This document shows positions 53,973 through 63,675 of a DNA stretch of 64,000 nucleotides, one piece after another. The stretch is taken from positions 1 through 64,000 of the forward strand of contig JAFZWQ010000009.1 of assembly GCA_017617235.1 (NCBI GenBank), written 5' to 3'. Made by a program: the position numbers and the translations under genes. Numbering within the stretch: position 1 is the first letter of the stretch; each line of letters begins with the position of its first letter. This stretch comes from Bacteroidaceae bacterium (lineage in GTDB: Bacteria; Bacteroidota; Bacteroidia; Bacteroidales; Bacteroidaceae). Below the pieces are notes generated by a model that saw only the letters and a list, made by a program, of their open reading frames with translations, did not search any database and was not told the origin of the DNA.

Positions 53973-55541
53973 TCAGAATTCGCTGGTAAAGTGGAACTTA
54001 ATGTGCTCGAAATCCTGCTGTGCCATCTGCAGCACATAGCCAGAATCGGCCAGGAAGACATCGCGTCCCTCGCGGTCCTTGGCCATATACTGGTATTTGC
54101 GCTTCTTGAAAGCCTCCAGCTGGGCCGCATCATCGCTTTCTATCCAGCAGGCCTTGTACAGGCTCAGGGGTTCCCAGCGGCACTTGGCTCCATATTCGTT
54201 TTCCAGGCGATACTGGATAACCTCGAACTGCAATTGTCCCACGGTACCGATAATCTTGCGATTGTTGAACTGGTTCACAAACAGCTGGGCCACGCCTTCG
54301 TCCATCAACTGCTCGATACCCTTCTGCAACTGTTTTGTCTTCATGGGGTCGGCATTCTCGATGTACTTGAACATCTCTGGCGAGAACGATGGAAGGCCGC
54401 GGAAGTGCATCACCTCGCCTTCGGTCAAAGTATCGCCAATCTTAAATGTACCGTTATCCGGCAAACCGATAATATCACCGGGCCAAGCCTCGTCGATAGT
54501 TGATTTACGCTGAGCCATAAACTGCGTGGGACTGCTGAAACGCAGAATCTTGCCCTGTCGCACATGCAGATAAGGTGCATTTCGCACGAACTTACCGGAA
54601 CAAACCTTACAGAATGCGATACACGAACGGTGATTGGGGTCGATGTTGGCAGTTATCTTGAAGATGAACCCCGTGAACTTGGGTTCCTCGGGCCTTACCT
54701 CACGTTCCTCGGCCTGCGTAGGTCGGGGCGATGGTGCAATTTCCACGAAACAGTTCAGCAGCTCCTCCACACCAAAGTTGTTCAGTGCCGAGCCAAAGAA
54801 AACGGGAGCCACGTGGGCCTCCAAATAATCTTCAACACTAAAGGGGTCATACACTCCATCCACCAATTCCAAGTCCTCACGGAGTTTCTGGGCATCTGCC
54901 TCACCGACATATTCGTCGAGCACTGAGCTGTTGATGTCCACCTCTACTTTCTCCGTCACCTTCTGCTTATCGGGAGTAAACAGGTTAAGACCCTGTTCAT
55001 AGATATTATACACGCCTTTGAACTTCGCGCCCTGATTGATGGGCCACGACAAAGGGCGTACTTTGATTTGCAATTCAGTCTCCAGTTCGTCAAGCAAATC
55101 GAAAGGATCTTTTCCCTCGCGGTCCATCTTGTTAATAAAGATGATGACAGGCGTCTTACGCATACGGCAGACCGTCATCAGCTTGCGTGTCTGCGCCTCA
55201 ACACCCTTGGCTCCGTCCACCACAATGATACACGAATCCACAGCTGTCAGCGTACGGAACGTATCCTCGGCAAAATCCTGGTGACCCGGGGTATCCAGAA
55301 TATTCACCTTATATCCATTATAGTCGAACTCCATCACGGAGGTCGTCACACTGATACCACGCTGTTTCTCTATCTCCATCCAGTCGCTGGTCGCAGTTTT
55401 CTTTATCTTGTTGCTTTTCACAGCACCTGCCACCTGTATCTGACCACCAAAAAGCAACAGCTTTTCGGTCAGGGTCGTCTTACCTGCATCGGGGTGCGAA
55501 ATGATGGCAAAAGTTCTTCTTCTCGTTATTTCTTCGTTCAT
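53973..55541 (-). CDS. prfC: Peptide chain release factor 3
   Basis: A translational GTPase that recycles RF1/RF2 from the ribosome after peptide release. 522 aa. G1 is [19 protein letters not shown], the switch region includes [21 protein letters not shown]3 is [13 protein letters not shown]4 is [12 protein letters not shown], and the C-terminal half has [18 protein letters not shown]. It is first of a run prfC-tsaC-ClC-fmt with gaps of 2, -4 and 23 bp. The other release factor in the window, prfA, is 38 kb away on the opposite strand. Confidence 0.97.
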   Translation of the reverse strand: MNEEITRRRTFAIISHPDAGKTTLTEKLLLFGGQIQVAGAVKSNKIKKTATSDWMEIEKQRGISVTTSVMEFDYNGYKVNILDTPGHQDFAEDTFRTLTAVDSCIIVVDGAKGVEAQTRKLMTVCRMRKTPVIIFINKMDREGKDPFDLLDELETELQIKVRPLSWPINQGAKFKGVYNIYEQGLNLFTPDKQKVTEKVEVDINSSVLDEYVGEADAQKLREDLELVDGVYDPFSVEDYLEAHVAPVFFGSALNNFGVEELLNCFVEIAPSPRPTQAEEREVRPEEPKFTGFIFKITANIDPNHRSCIAFCKVCSGKFVRNAPYLHVRQGKILRFSSPTQFMAQRKSTIDEAWPGDIIGLPDNGTFKIGDTLTEGEVMHFRGLPSFSPEMFKYIENADPMKTKQLQKGIEQLMDEGVAQLFVNQFNNRKIIGTVGQLQFEVIQYRLENEYGAKCRWEPLSLYKACWIESDDAAQLEAFKKRKYQYMAKDREGRDVFLADSGYVLQMAQQDFEHIKFHFTSEF

Positions 55542-55576
55542 ACTTATTATTTTGGCTAAAGTCTAATGGCAACAGG

Positions 55577-56116
55577 CTAAAGTTCGAGCTCGCCTTGTTT
55601 TTCTTTCTTATAAGCATCGGCCAACAACGCCAGCAGATGCGAGATGGCAACTACGGCCGTCTTCGTTTCCTCGCTGATTTCACGTTTTTGCAGACGCAAC
55701 ATCATCACGCCGTACATGCAATTGAAACAGGTCTCCAGTTCTCCCGCTTCCTTACCGCCACGTGCCCTGAGTTCCACAATAAATGGCAATGCCTTGTAAT
55801 AGGCAGCCGAATAAAAGGGCTGTTTGGGACTTTGTAGCATATACTGATGCAGGTCTACGAGCAACATCAGGGTACTTTGGTTCAGTTGCAGGTGTCCCCG
55901 TTCGGTACATCCCTCCTCGCGCATCATTCGAATGAGGTTCTCGAACCAGTTAACTTCATCCCGTTCCTCGTCTTCAGACAGGCCAAAACCCGGGATATAT
56001 GAGGTACGGATGCGGTCGAGGTCGCACCCCATAGCACGTATCGTATCCTCTACCTGCCACATATACAGCAGATATTCACATACGTTCTGGTCCTTCAGTT
56101 GTTTGGCAATTTTCAA
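55577..56116 (-). CDS. DUF4924-like helical protein
   Basis: 179 aa, Bacteroidota-specific. It is almost all helix with no signal peptide or membrane segment: MKIAKQLKDQNVCEYLLYMWQVEDTIRAMG, FGLSEDEERDEVNWFENLIRMMREEG and YGVMMLRLQKREISEET. The name DUF4924 is from memory of the family; function is unknown. It lies 21 bp after the LysE gene and 35 bp before prfC. Confidence 0.85.
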   Translation of the reverse strand: MKIAKQLKDQNVCEYLLYMWQVEDTIRAMGCDLDRIRTSYIPGFGLSEDEERDEVNWFENLIRMMREEGCTERGHLQLNQSTLMLLVDLHQYMLQSPKQPFYSAAYYKALPFIVELRARGGKEAGELETCFNCMYGVMMLRLQKREISEETKTAVVAISHLLALLADAYKKEKQGELEL

Positions 56117-56137
56117 TGTTTCCTTACCTTAATATTA

Positions 56138-56800
56138 TTAATACAATGATTTTCCACGCAGGGTAAAATAGAATCCGATTATCGAAACCACCATCACCAC
56201 GATTCCTATCGTACGGTTAAGCCATACCACACGACGCAGTTCGAAATGGTTGCGCACCCGGTTAATGGAATAGGTCAACCCATACCACCACAACAGCGCG
56301 CCAACCACAATACCCAGATATCCGATGCTCTGTTCCATAGGATGTCCAGGCACGATAAAAGCGAATCGGGCATACAGTGCAACAAATAGGAAGACAATGA
56401 GCGGGTTACTCAACGTCACCACAAACCCCGTCAGGGCATTCTGCATCAGGTTTCCTTTCTTTATACTGCTGGGACGCAACGATTTCTCGGGATTGGACTT
56501 ATACGTAATCAAACCAAAGAAATACAACATGGCAGCTCCTGCCAATTGCAGGACGTACATATTTCGAGGTTGCTCGATGAAGTCCATCACGAAACTCATA
56601 CCCAGTCCTGTGACCAAGGCATAAAGCAAATCGCTGAGGGCTGCCCCCAGTCCTGTGACAAAGCCAAACCAACGTCCTTTGTTCAGTGTTCGCTTTACCG
56701 TAAGCACGCCAACTGGCCCCATAGGAGCAGAGGCTACTACTCCTATCAGAATACCCTTGAAAGCAAGGTCTATGGCATCGACATGTTGTATCCACATCAT
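56138..56800 (-). CDS. LysE-type transporter/exporter
   Basis: An inner-membrane exporter of amino acids or related metabolites. About 220 aa with six helices: AFKGILIGVVASAPMGPVGVLTV (family N-terminal motif), KGRWFGFVTGLGAALSDLLYAL, LQLAGAAMLYFFGLITY, LMQNALTGFVVTLSNPLIVFLF and GYLGIVVGALLWWYG. The start at 56800 (MMWIQHVD) is chosen because an open upstream extension would overlap the porin promoter and adds a Cys-rich stretch foreign to the family. Substrate unknown. Confidence 0.9.
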   Translation of the reverse strand: MMWIQHVDAIDLAFKGILIGVVASAPMGPVGVLTVKRTLNKGRWFGFVTGLGAALSDLLYALVTGLGMSFVMDFIEQPRNMYVLQLAGAAMLYFFGLITYKSNPEKSLRPSSIKKGNLMQNALTGFVVTLSNPLIVFLFVALYARFAFIVPGHPMEQSIGYLGIVVGALLWWYGLTYSINRVRNHFELRRVVWLNRTIGIVVMVVSIIGFYFTLRGKSLY

Positions 56801-56856
56801 AACTGGGCGCGAAGATAGCATTTTTTCCTCACATGGGCAACTATTCGCACAAGGTA

Positions 56857-56887
56857 TTGCACAAATAACAAAAAAAGTGTATCTTTG
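56857..56887 (+). promoter_or_regulatory. Promoter of the phosphate uptake operon, with GCACAA repeats
   Basis: TTG (56857-56859), 20-bp spacer, TATCTTTG (56880-56887): full match to the Bacteroidales consensus, 42 bp before the porin start. Two GCACAA copies (56847 and 56859, 12 bp apart) overlap the -33 element and could be a Pho-box-like direct repeat. Confidence 0.82.
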
Positions 56888-56928
56888 CACCCGATTATTG
56901 ATAAACTATGTAACTCAAAATCAAAAAA

Positions 56929-57954
56929 ATGAAGGTAAAAAGATCAATAATTGTGCTGGCATTGCTGTCGTTTATGAGCATCCCAGCAATAGGTAAAGTT
57001 AAAGGTAAAGAGAATAGCAAAGAGAAAACGGAGAACTCCGAAAAAGTCTCATTGGTTCCCAAAATTTCCGGTCTTGCAAACATTCGTTATTCTTATGACG
57101 ACGATGCTGCAAGCACACATGGATTCGACGTCCGTCGCGTACGTTTGTCTGTCAAAGGCAACATGCACGAGAAGGTAGACTATTGTGTTCAGGCCGAATA
57201 CGCAGGAACGGTAAGAATCATCGACGCCTATTTCCGTTGGAAGATTATGCCCGAACTGAATGTTCAGGTGGGTGAATTCAAAGTCGAATCATCTTTGGAG
57301 AGCACCTACGGACCTACCAGCTGGATGCTCATCGAGAATCCCACAGCAGTAACCAAACTCAACGGTTACAACGACTTGAGCGGAGTGAACAGTCACAAGA
57401 ACGGTCGCGACATCGGTATGCGTCTTTATGGTTCATTCATCCACAAAGAAAATTTCGATGTACTGCGCTACAGTGTAGGCGTTTACAATGGTAACGGCAT
57501 CAATGTCAAGGACAATAACAACAAGAAGGACGTTGCCGGTTTCCTTTGGATTAAGCCCATGCGCCAACTGTCGTTCACGGGTGGATACTACTCGGGTTCC
57601 TATGGTCCCAAGGGAGCAACCCACGTACGTAACCGCGCCAGTGCCGGTGTAGAATGGAAGGACACGAAACTGACGGTCCGCAGCGAATATCTGTGGGGAC
57701 ACACCAGTTTCGAACGCAGCAATGGTGCCTACCTTCAGGCCGGCTATACGGTTCACCGTATGATACAGCCCGTTGTGAGCTACGATTTCTTCAAACGTCA
57801 CATCGATGCTGCCGGCTACGAGCACAATGCACAAGTGGGCATCAACATCACGCCCATCAAGAACCTCCGTGTCCAGGCAGCCTACACCCACACGTTCCTC
57901 AATGCCGGCGGCCACAAGAACCTTGTGGAAGTACAGGCCGTTGCAAGTTTCTAA
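56929..57954 (+). CDS. Porin O/P-family outer-membrane porin (phosphate-selective type)
   Basis: 341 aa with signal peptide MKVKRSIIVLALLSFMSIPAIG followed by a Lys/Glu-rich linker. A beta-barrel of the OprO/OprP type follows: FDVRRVRLSVKGNMHEKVDYCVQAEY, LNVQVGEFKVESSLE, IGMRLYGSFIHKENF and final strand FLNAGGHKNLVEVQAVASF with terminal Phe. It is the first gene of a five-gene unit with pstSCAB (pstS starts 28 bp downstream), so it likely brings phosphate across the outer membrane. Promoter at 56857-56887. Confidence 0.92.
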   Translation: MKVKRSIIVLALLSFMSIPAIGKVKGKENSKEKTENSEKVSLVPKISGLANIRYSYDDDAASTHGFDVRRVRLSVKGNMHEKVDYCVQAEYAGTVRIIDAYFRWKIMPELNVQVGEFKVESSLESTYGPTSWMLIENPTAVTKLNGYNDLSGVNSHKNGRDIGMRLYGSFIHKENFDVLRYSVGVYNGNGINVKDNNNKKDVAGFLWIKPMRQLSFTGGYYSGSYGPKGATHVRNRASAGVEWKDTKLTVRSEYLWGHTSFERSNGAYLQAGYTVHRMIQPVVSYDFFKRHIDAAGYEHNAQVGINITPIKNLRVQAAYTHTFLNAGGHKNLVEVQAVASF

Positions 57955-57982
57955 TCCCAAACATTCATAAATCCTATAAGAT

Positions 57983-58963
57983 ATGAAAAAGAACATTCTC
58001 AAAGTGTCGGCTCTGGCCGTCATTGCAGCCACAGTACTGGGTATCAGCAGTTGTGGCGACAAGAAGCAGCAGACTGGCGAAGACGGTCTGAGTGGCGAGA
58101 TTTCACTTTCGGGCGCCTTTGCTCTCTATCCCCTGGCCGTTCAGTGGGCCAACGATTTCCAGGCTTTGCATCCCGGTGTTACCATCGACGTATCTGCCGG
58201 TGGCGCTGGCAAGGGCATCACCGATGCTCTGGCTCAAGTTGTTGACTTTGGAATGGTTAGCCGCGAACTGGGCGAAGCCGAGATTGCCAACGGTGCTGTA
58301 GGCTTTGCCGTAGCCAAGGATGCCGTGGTTCCCACCATCAATGCCAACAATCCCGTTTTGGACGACCTGCTTAAGCATGGCGTAACCCGCGATATGCTCA
58401 TCAGCCTCTTCATTACCGGCAAAACAAAGACCTGGGGCGAGGTAGTAGAAACTGGAGACAAGACTCCCGTCAGCGTGTACACCCGCAGCGATGCTTGTGG
58501 TGCTGCCGAAACTTGGGCCCTGTATCTGGGTAAGAAGCAGGAAGACCTGCTGGGCACTGCCGTATTCGGCGACCCCGGTCTGGCCGAAGCCGTACAGAAG
58601 GATGTTAACGCCATCGGTCTGAACAATATCGGCTTTGCCTACGACATCAAGACGGGTAAGACACACCCCGGACTGCTCGTTGCCCCCATCGATGTTAACG
58701 AGAATGGTCAGATAGACCCCGAGGAAGATTTCTATGCCACCAAGCAGGGTGTAGTTGAGGCCATCAAGGACGGCCGCTATCCTTCTCCCCCAGCCCGCGA
58801 CCTTTATTTCGTATCCAAGGGCGTTCCCACGAATCCCGTGGTCGTAGAATTCCTGAAGTACATCCTGACCGAGGGTCAGAAGGCCAACGAGGCTCAGGGC
58901 TATATTGCCATTCCTCAGGAGAAGCTGGATGCCAGCTTGGCTAAACTGGGCGTAAAGAAGTGA
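57983..58963 (+). CDS. pstS: Phosphate ABC transporter substrate-binding lipoprotein
   Basis: Binds phosphate in the periplasm and passes it to PstCA. 326 aa with lipobox GISSC (Cys24). GEISLSGAFALYPLAVQWANDF is the PstS-like phosphate loop region. VSAGGAGKGITDALAQVVDFGMVSRELGEAE and SVYTRSDACGAAETWA follow. The stop overlaps the GTG start of pstC by 4 bp. Confidence 0.95.
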   Translation: MKKNILKVSALAVIAATVLGISSCGDKKQQTGEDGLSGEISLSGAFALYPLAVQWANDFQALHPGVTIDVSAGGAGKGITDALAQVVDFGMVSRELGEAEIANGAVGFAVAKDAVVPTINANNPVLDDLLKHGVTRDMLISLFITGKTKTWGEVVETGDKTPVSVYTRSDACGAAETWALYLGKKQEDLLGTAVFGDPGLAEAVQKDVNAIGLNNIGFAYDIKTGKTHPGLLVAPIDVNENGQIDPEEDFYATKQGVVEAIKDGRYPSPPARDLYFVSKGVPTNPVVVEFLKYILTEGQKANEAQGYIAIPQEKLDASLAKLGVKK

Positions 58964-59838
58964 GGCGATTAGCGAAAGACCGCCTTGCGGGGCATCTGAT
59001 GGCATTGCTCACCATCACCAGCCTGTTGCTGGTGGTAGCGATGGGGATAGGTCTGTATCTGAAGGCCGCCCCCATCCTGCAGGAGCATTCCCTATGGGAA
59101 CTGTTGTCGGCCAGCGAGTGGAAGCCCATGAAGAACCAGTTCGGTTTCTTCCCCTTCCTGATGGGTACGCTGTGGGTATCGGGCCTTGCCCTGCTCATTG
59201 CCATCCCCATCTCGCTGCTCACGGCCATTTTCCTGACGGAATACGCCCACAGCATGGTGCGCCGCTTCGTCTTTCCCTTCCTCGACATTCTGGCCGGTCT
59301 GCCCTCCGTCATCTATGGTGTGTGGGGCATGTTGCTGATTGTGCCCTGGGTGTCGAATGTTGCCGGTCCCTGGGTTCAGCGCAACACGACGGGTTACACC
59401 GTCCTGGCCTGCGGCATTGTGCTGGGTGTCACCATCATCCCCCTGCTCGTAAGCCTGTTTATCGAGATTTTCAGCAACGTTTCCCACGAATTGCGCGAGG
59501 CCACCTTTGCCTTGGGAGCCACGAAATGGCAAACAGCCAAGCATGTGGTTCTGCGCAAGACGGCACCCGGCATTGTGGCAGCCATTGTGCTGGCCGCCAG
59601 CCGTGTCATGGGCGAAACGATAGCCGTCATCATGGTGTGCGGAAACCTGGCCATTGCACCCGGTTCGCTGCTCGATGCCTGCTACCCTATCCCTGCCCTG
59701 ATTGCCAACAACTACGGCGAGATGCTGTCTATGCCGCTCTACGAGAGTGCGCTGATGTTTGCAGCCTTCATCCTGTTCTTCGTGGTACTAGTGTTTAACC
59801 TCTTCTCGCGCCTTGTGCTGAAGAAAATCAAGGAATAG
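58960..59838 (+). CDS. pstC: Phosphate ABC transporter permease PstC
   Basis: One of two inner-membrane permease subunits. 292 aa with six helices and the EAA-type loop LREATFALGATKWQTAKHVVLRKTAPG, then ASRVMGETIAVIMVCGN. The start is a GTG at 58960 whose last bases are the pstS stop (GTGA), so translation is coupled. PstA follows 2 bp downstream. Confidence 0.95.
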   Translation: MRRLAKDRLAGHLMALLTITSLLLVVAMGIGLYLKAAPILQEHSLWELLSASEWKPMKNQFGFFPFLMGTLWVSGLALLIAIPISLLTAIFLTEYAHSMVRRFVFPFLDILAGLPSVIYGVWGMLLIVPWVSNVAGPWVQRNTTGYTVLACGIVLGVTIIPLLVSLFIEIFSNVSHELREATFALGATKWQTAKHVVLRKTAPGIVAAIVLAASRVMGETIAVIMVCGNLAIAPGSLLDACYPIPALIANNYGEMLSMPLYESALMFAAFILFFVVLVFNLFSRLVLKKIKE

Positions 59839-59840
59839 TC

Positions 59841-60692
59841 ATGGTAAAGCGAAGCATAATCGAGGAAAAGTTCATGAAGCTGTTCATGTATGCCTCCATT
59901 GCCCTGGTGGTGTTCTTCGTGGCCAGCGTGGTGCTTTCCGTCTTCAAACGCGGCATTCCCCTGCTTTCGTGGGAGATGGTAAGTTCGCTGCCCGGTGGCG
60001 GATTCTACATGGGTGGTGGCGGCGGTTTCCTGAACGCCATCGTGGGTTCGTTCTACATTGTCGGCGGTGCCACGGTGATGGGCCTTATCATTTCCATCCC
60101 CGTCGTTTTCTTCCTGAATGTGTACCTGAAAGCCAATTCGCGTTTCGGTTCCATCGCCCGACTGGCCTACGACGTGCTGTTCGGCATTCCCTCCATCGTG
60201 TATGGTGCCTTTGGTTTCACCATCATGATATACTTTGGTTTGCGTGCCTCGTTGCTGGGCGGTACCATTGTGGTCACGCTGCTCATCATCCCCATCTTCA
60301 TCCGTTCGATGGACGAGGTGGCGAAGACCATACCCTCGGAACTGCTGGAGGCCAGCTATAGCCTGGGTGCCACGCGTCTGGAGACCATCAGCATCGTGAT
60401 TCGTCAGATAGCTCCGGCTATTGCCACAGCCACCCTGCTCAGTATCGGTCGTGCCATCGGTGATGCTGCAGGTGTGCTGTTCACGGCTGGTTTCTCGGAC
60501 CGCATACCCACGAGCCTGACACAGCAGACAGCCACCCTGCCGCTGAGTGTGTATTTCCAGTTGCAGTCGCCCTCGCTCGAGGTTCAGGACCGTGCCTATG
60601 CCGCAGCTGTTGTGTTGACGCTGATAGTGCTGGTGTTGAGCATCAGTGGACGCATCATCATGAACCGTTTCTCCCGTAACAAGATACAATAA
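59841..60692 (+). CDS. pstA: Phosphate ABC transporter permease PstA
   Basis: Second permease subunit, 283 aa. FLYASIALVVFF-type first helix, a Gly-rich loop (GGGFYMGGGGGFLNAIVGS), VYGAFGFTIMIYFGL and the EAA loop LLEASYSLGATRLETISIVIRQIAPA. C-terminal GRAIGDAAGVLFTAGFSDRIP. It sits between pstC (2 bp) and pstB (3 bp). Confidence 0.95.
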   Translation: MVKRSIIEEKFMKLFMYASIALVVFFVASVVLSVFKRGIPLLSWEMVSSLPGGGFYMGGGGGFLNAIVGSFYIVGGATVMGLIISIPVVFFLNVYLKANSRFGSIARLAYDVLFGIPSIVYGAFGFTIMIYFGLRASLLGGTIVVTLLIIPIFIRSMDEVAKTIPSELLEASYSLGATRLETISIVIRQIAPAIATATLLSIGRAIGDAAGVLFTAGFSDRIPTSLTQQTATLPLSVYFQLQSPSLEVQDRAYAAAVVLTLIVLVLSISGRIIMNRFSRNKIQ

Positions 60693-60695
60693 CGT

Positions 60696-61529
60696 ATGTC
60701 TAAACTCTTTCCACATAGCCTGACGAAGGGCAAGGAGCCTTTCTTCGTCGACCACAAGTTTCCCCACCCCGAGAACCTGCGTCTGAGCACCCATGCCCTG
60801 AGCGTTTACATCGGGGGCAACCAGATTCTGAAGTTCGTGAATGCCGAGATTCCGCAGAACAAGATTACCTGCATCATCGGCCCTTCGGGTTGCGGTAAGA
60901 CCACCTTGCTGCGCACCTTCAACCGTCTGGTAGATACCATCGAAGGGGTGAAACTCGAAGGCGTGGTTATGCTGGGCGAACAGAACATCGTAACGGCCAG
61001 TGCCAGCGAACTGACGGAGATTCGCCGCGTCATCGGCTTGGTACCCCAACGTCCGTGTCCGCTGCCCATGAGCATCTACGACAATATTGCCTACGGTTGC
61101 CGCATCCACGGCATCAGCGGCCGCAAGAAGCTGGATGCTGTAGTCGAGTACTACCTGCGTGCTGTAGGACTGTGGGACGAGGTGAAGGATCGCCTGCACA
61201 GTCCTGCCGGCAAACTATCCGGCGGACAGCAGCAGCGTCTGTGCCTGGCACGAAGCCTGGCCATCGAACCCAGTTACCTGTTGGCCGACGAAAGCACCAG
61301 TGCCCTCGACCCCATCTCGAGCCGCACCATCGAGGAACTGTTCGTGAAGTTGAAGAAGGATTACAGCATCGTTATGGTCACCCACACCCTGCGCCAAGCC
61401 AAGCGAATAGCCGACCACGTCATCTTCATGTACATGGGCGAGGTCATCGAGGAAGGCGATGCCCAGCAGGTGTTCAACAACCCCAAGCACGAACTCACCC
61501 GAAAGTACCTGGAGGGCTCTTTCAGCTGA
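60696..61529 (+). CDS. pstB: Phosphate ABC transporter ATPase PstB
   Basis: Energises phosphate import. 277 aa. Walker A GPSGCGKTTLLRTFNRL, signature LSGGQQQRLCLARSLAI, Walker B LLADESTSALDP and switch His in MVTHTLRQAKRIAD. The Walker B flank reads ADEST where most PstB have MDEPT, a small variation. No phoU or phoBR gene follows; the unit ends at the terminator at 61558-61597. Confidence 0.96.
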   Translation: MSKLFPHSLTKGKEPFFVDHKFPHPENLRLSTHALSVYIGGNQILKFVNAEIPQNKITCIIGPSGCGKTTLLRTFNRLVDTIEGVKLEGVVMLGEQNIVTASASELTEIRRVIGLVPQRPCPLPMSIYDNIAYGCRIHGISGRKKLDAVVEYYLRAVGLWDEVKDRLHSPAGKLSGGQQQRLCLARSLAIEPSYLLADESTSALDPISSRTIEELFVKLKKDYSIVMVTHTLRQAKRIADHVIFMYMGEVIEEGDAQQVFNNPKHELTRKYLEGSFS

Positions 61530-61557
61530 TTTTTTGTCACAGAAGATACTTCATAGA

Positions 61558-61597
61558 GGGAAAAGCCGCAATAAATTTGGCTTTTCCCTTTACTTTT
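61558..61597 (+). terminator. Rho-independent terminator of the porin-pst operon
   Basis: GGGAAAAGCC (61558-61567), 11-nt loop, GGCTTTTCCC (61579-61588), then a T-rich run: a perfect 10-bp stem 28 bp after pstB. Confidence 0.93.
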
Positions 61598-61607
61598 TGT
61601 ATCTTTG
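61576..61607 (+). promoter_or_regulatory. Promoter of tkt, overlapping the pst terminator
   Basis: TTTG (61576-61579), 20-bp spacer, TATCTTTG (61600-61607). The -33 box overlaps the right arm of the terminator hairpin. The tkt start is 40 bp downstream. Confidence 0.87.
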
Positions 61608-61647
61608 CTCGGATTATACACAAACCAAATACATAAACTGTTAAACT

Positions 61648-63675
61648 ATGAATGACATTAAGGTTCTGAATCACGCAGCCGACAACATCCGTATCCTGGC
61701 TGCAAGTGCCGTAGAAAAGGCAAAGAGTGGACATCCCGGTGGTGCCATGGGCGGTGCCGATTTCATCAATGTGCTGTACAGCGAGTATCTGCAGTACGAC
61801 CCCGAGAATCCCGCTTGGGTGGGTCGCGACCGCTTCTATCTCGATCCCGGTCACATGGCTCCCATGCTCTACAGCCAGCTGTGCCTCATTGGCAAGTATA
61901 GCCTCGAGGAACTGGCCAACCTGCGCCAGTGGGGCTCTCCCACAACGGGTCATCCCGAATTCGAAATTGCTCGTGGCGTCGAGAACACCAGCGGTCCCCT
62001 CGGTCAGGGTCATGCCTTTGCCGTAGGTGCTGCCATCGCTGCCAAGTTCCTGGCTGCACACACGGGTAACCCCACCTTCGCCAAGGAGACCATCTACGCT
62101 TACATCTCCGACGGTGGCGTGCAGGAGGAAATCTCTCAGGGTGCTGCCCGCATCGCTGGCACGCTGGGTCTGGATAATCTGGTGATGTTCTACGACTCGA
62201 ACGATATCCAGCTCTCTACCGAGACCAAGGAAGTCATGAACGAGGATACCGCTGCCAAGTATCGTGCTCTGGGTTGGGACGTACAGGAAATCAACGGTAA
62301 CGACGCTGCACAGATTCGCGCTGCCATCGAGAAGGCCAAGGCCGTGAAGGGCAAGCCCGCCCTCATCATCGGTAAGTGCATCATGGGTAAGGGTGCCCTG
62401 AAGGAAGACGGCTCAAGCTACGAGCGCAACTGCAAGACGCATGGTGCTCCCCTTGGCGGCGATGCCTTCAAGAACACCGTGAAGAACCTGGGTGGCGACC
62501 CCGAGAACCCCTTCCAGATTTTCGACGACGTGAAGGAACTGTATGCAAAGCGTGCCGAAGAACTGAAGAAACTGGCTGCCGAACGCTATGCCGAAGAGAA
62601 GGCATGGGCCGCTGCCAATCCCGAAAAGGCTGCTCAGCAGGCCGACTGGTTTGCTGGCAAGGCTCCGAAGATTGACTGGACGAAGTGCGTACAGAAGGAC
62701 AACGACGCCACACGTAACGCCAGCGCCGCTTGCCTCAGTGTACTGGCCGAGCAGGTTCCCAACATGGTTTGCGCCAGCGCCGACCTGTCGAACAGCGACA
62801 AGACCGACGGTTTCCTGAAGAAGACCCACGCCTTCAAGGCTGGCGACTTCTCGGGTGCCTTCTTCCAGGCTGGTGTGGCCGAGCTGACAATGGCTTGCTG
62901 CTGCATCGGTATGGCTCTGCACGGTGGTGTCATCCCCGCTTGCGGTACCTTCTTCGTATTCTCCGACTACATGAAGCCCGCTGTCCGCATGGCTGCCCTG
63001 ATGGAGCTGCCCGTGAAGTTCGTATGGACACACGACGCCTTCCGCGTTGGTGAGGACGGTCCTACCCACGAGCCCGTAGAGCAGGAGGCACAGATTCGTC
63101 TGATGGAGAAGCTGAAGAACCACCACGGCCAGAACTCCTGCCTCGTTCTGCGTCCCGCAGATGCCAAGGAGACCACCACGGCCTGGGCTATGGCAATGGA
63201 AAACATGAAGACCCCCACGGCCCTCATCCTCAGCCGCCAGAACATCACCAACCTGCCCGAGGGCAACGACTACGAGCAGGCTCGCAAGGGCGGTTACATC
63301 GTAGCCGGCAGCGACGCTAATCCCGATGTAGTATTGGTTGCTACGGGTTCCGAGGTTTCTACCCTCGTTGCCGGTGCCGAGCTGCTGCGTAAGGATGGTG
63401 TGAAGGTTCGCATCGTCAGCGTTCCCTCCGAGGGCGTGTTCCGCAACCAGCCCGCTGCCTACCAGCAGAGCGTAGTGCCCGCCGGTGCCAAGGTATTCGG
63501 TATGACTGCCGGTCTGCCCGTGAACCTGCAGGGCTTCCTCATCGGTGCTGCCCCCGAGAGCAAGGTATGGGGTCTGGAGAGCTTCGGTTTCTCTGCTCCC
63601 TACAAGGTGCTCGACGAGAAGCTTGGCTACACCGCCGAGAATGTTTATAATCAAGTCAACGACATGCTTAAGTGA
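61648..63675 (+). CDS. tkt: Transketolase
   Basis: TPP-dependent transfer of two-carbon units in the pentose phosphate pathway, working with rpe. 675 aa, normal length. ILAASAVEKAKSGHPGGAMGGADF opens the protein. The TPP-binding stretch is YISDGGVQEEISQGAARIAG followed by MFYDSNDIQLS; other families have GDGCxxEG here, so this is a variant form. GPTHEPVEQEAQIRLM and SQPAAYQQ-type C-terminal segments are present. It is a monocistronic unit between its own promoter and a repeat patch. Confidence 0.95.
   Translation: MNDIKVLNHAADNIRILAASAVEKAKSGHPGGAMGGADFINVLYSEYLQYDPENPAWVGRDRFYLDPGHMAPMLYSQLCLIGKYSLEELANLRQWGSPTTGHPEFEIARGVENTSGPLGQGHAFAVGAAIAAKFLAAHTGNPTFAKETIYAYISDGGVQEEISQGAARIAGTLGLDNLVMFYDSNDIQLSTETKEVMNEDTAAKYRALGWDVQEINGNDAAQIRAAIEKAKAVKGKPALIIGKCIMGKGALKEDGSSYERNCKTHGAPLGGDAFKNTVKNLGGDPENPFQIFDDVKELYAKRAEELKKLAAERYAEEKAWAAANPEKAAQQADWFAGKAPKIDWTKCVQKDNDATRNASAACLSVLAEQVPNMVCASADLSNSDKTDGFLKKTHAFKAGDFSGAFFQAGVAELTMACCCIGMALHGGVIPACGTFFVFSDYMKPAVRMAALMELPVKFVWTHDAFRVGEDGPTHEPVEQEAQIRLMEKLKNHHGQNSCLVLRPADAKETTTAWAMAMENMKTPTALILSRQNITNLPEGNDYEQARKGGYIVAGSDANPDVVLVATGSEVSTLVAGAELLRKDGVKVRIVSVPSEGVFRNQPAAYQQSVVPAGAKVFGMTAGLPVNLQGFLIGAAPESKVWGLESFGFSAPYKVLDEKLGYTAENVYNQVNDMLK

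Noticed and set aside
59739-61199. Long minus-strand open frame opposite pstC/pstA/pstB
   Set aside because: His/Gln/Gly-rich shadow translation of the pst genes with no recognisable motif.
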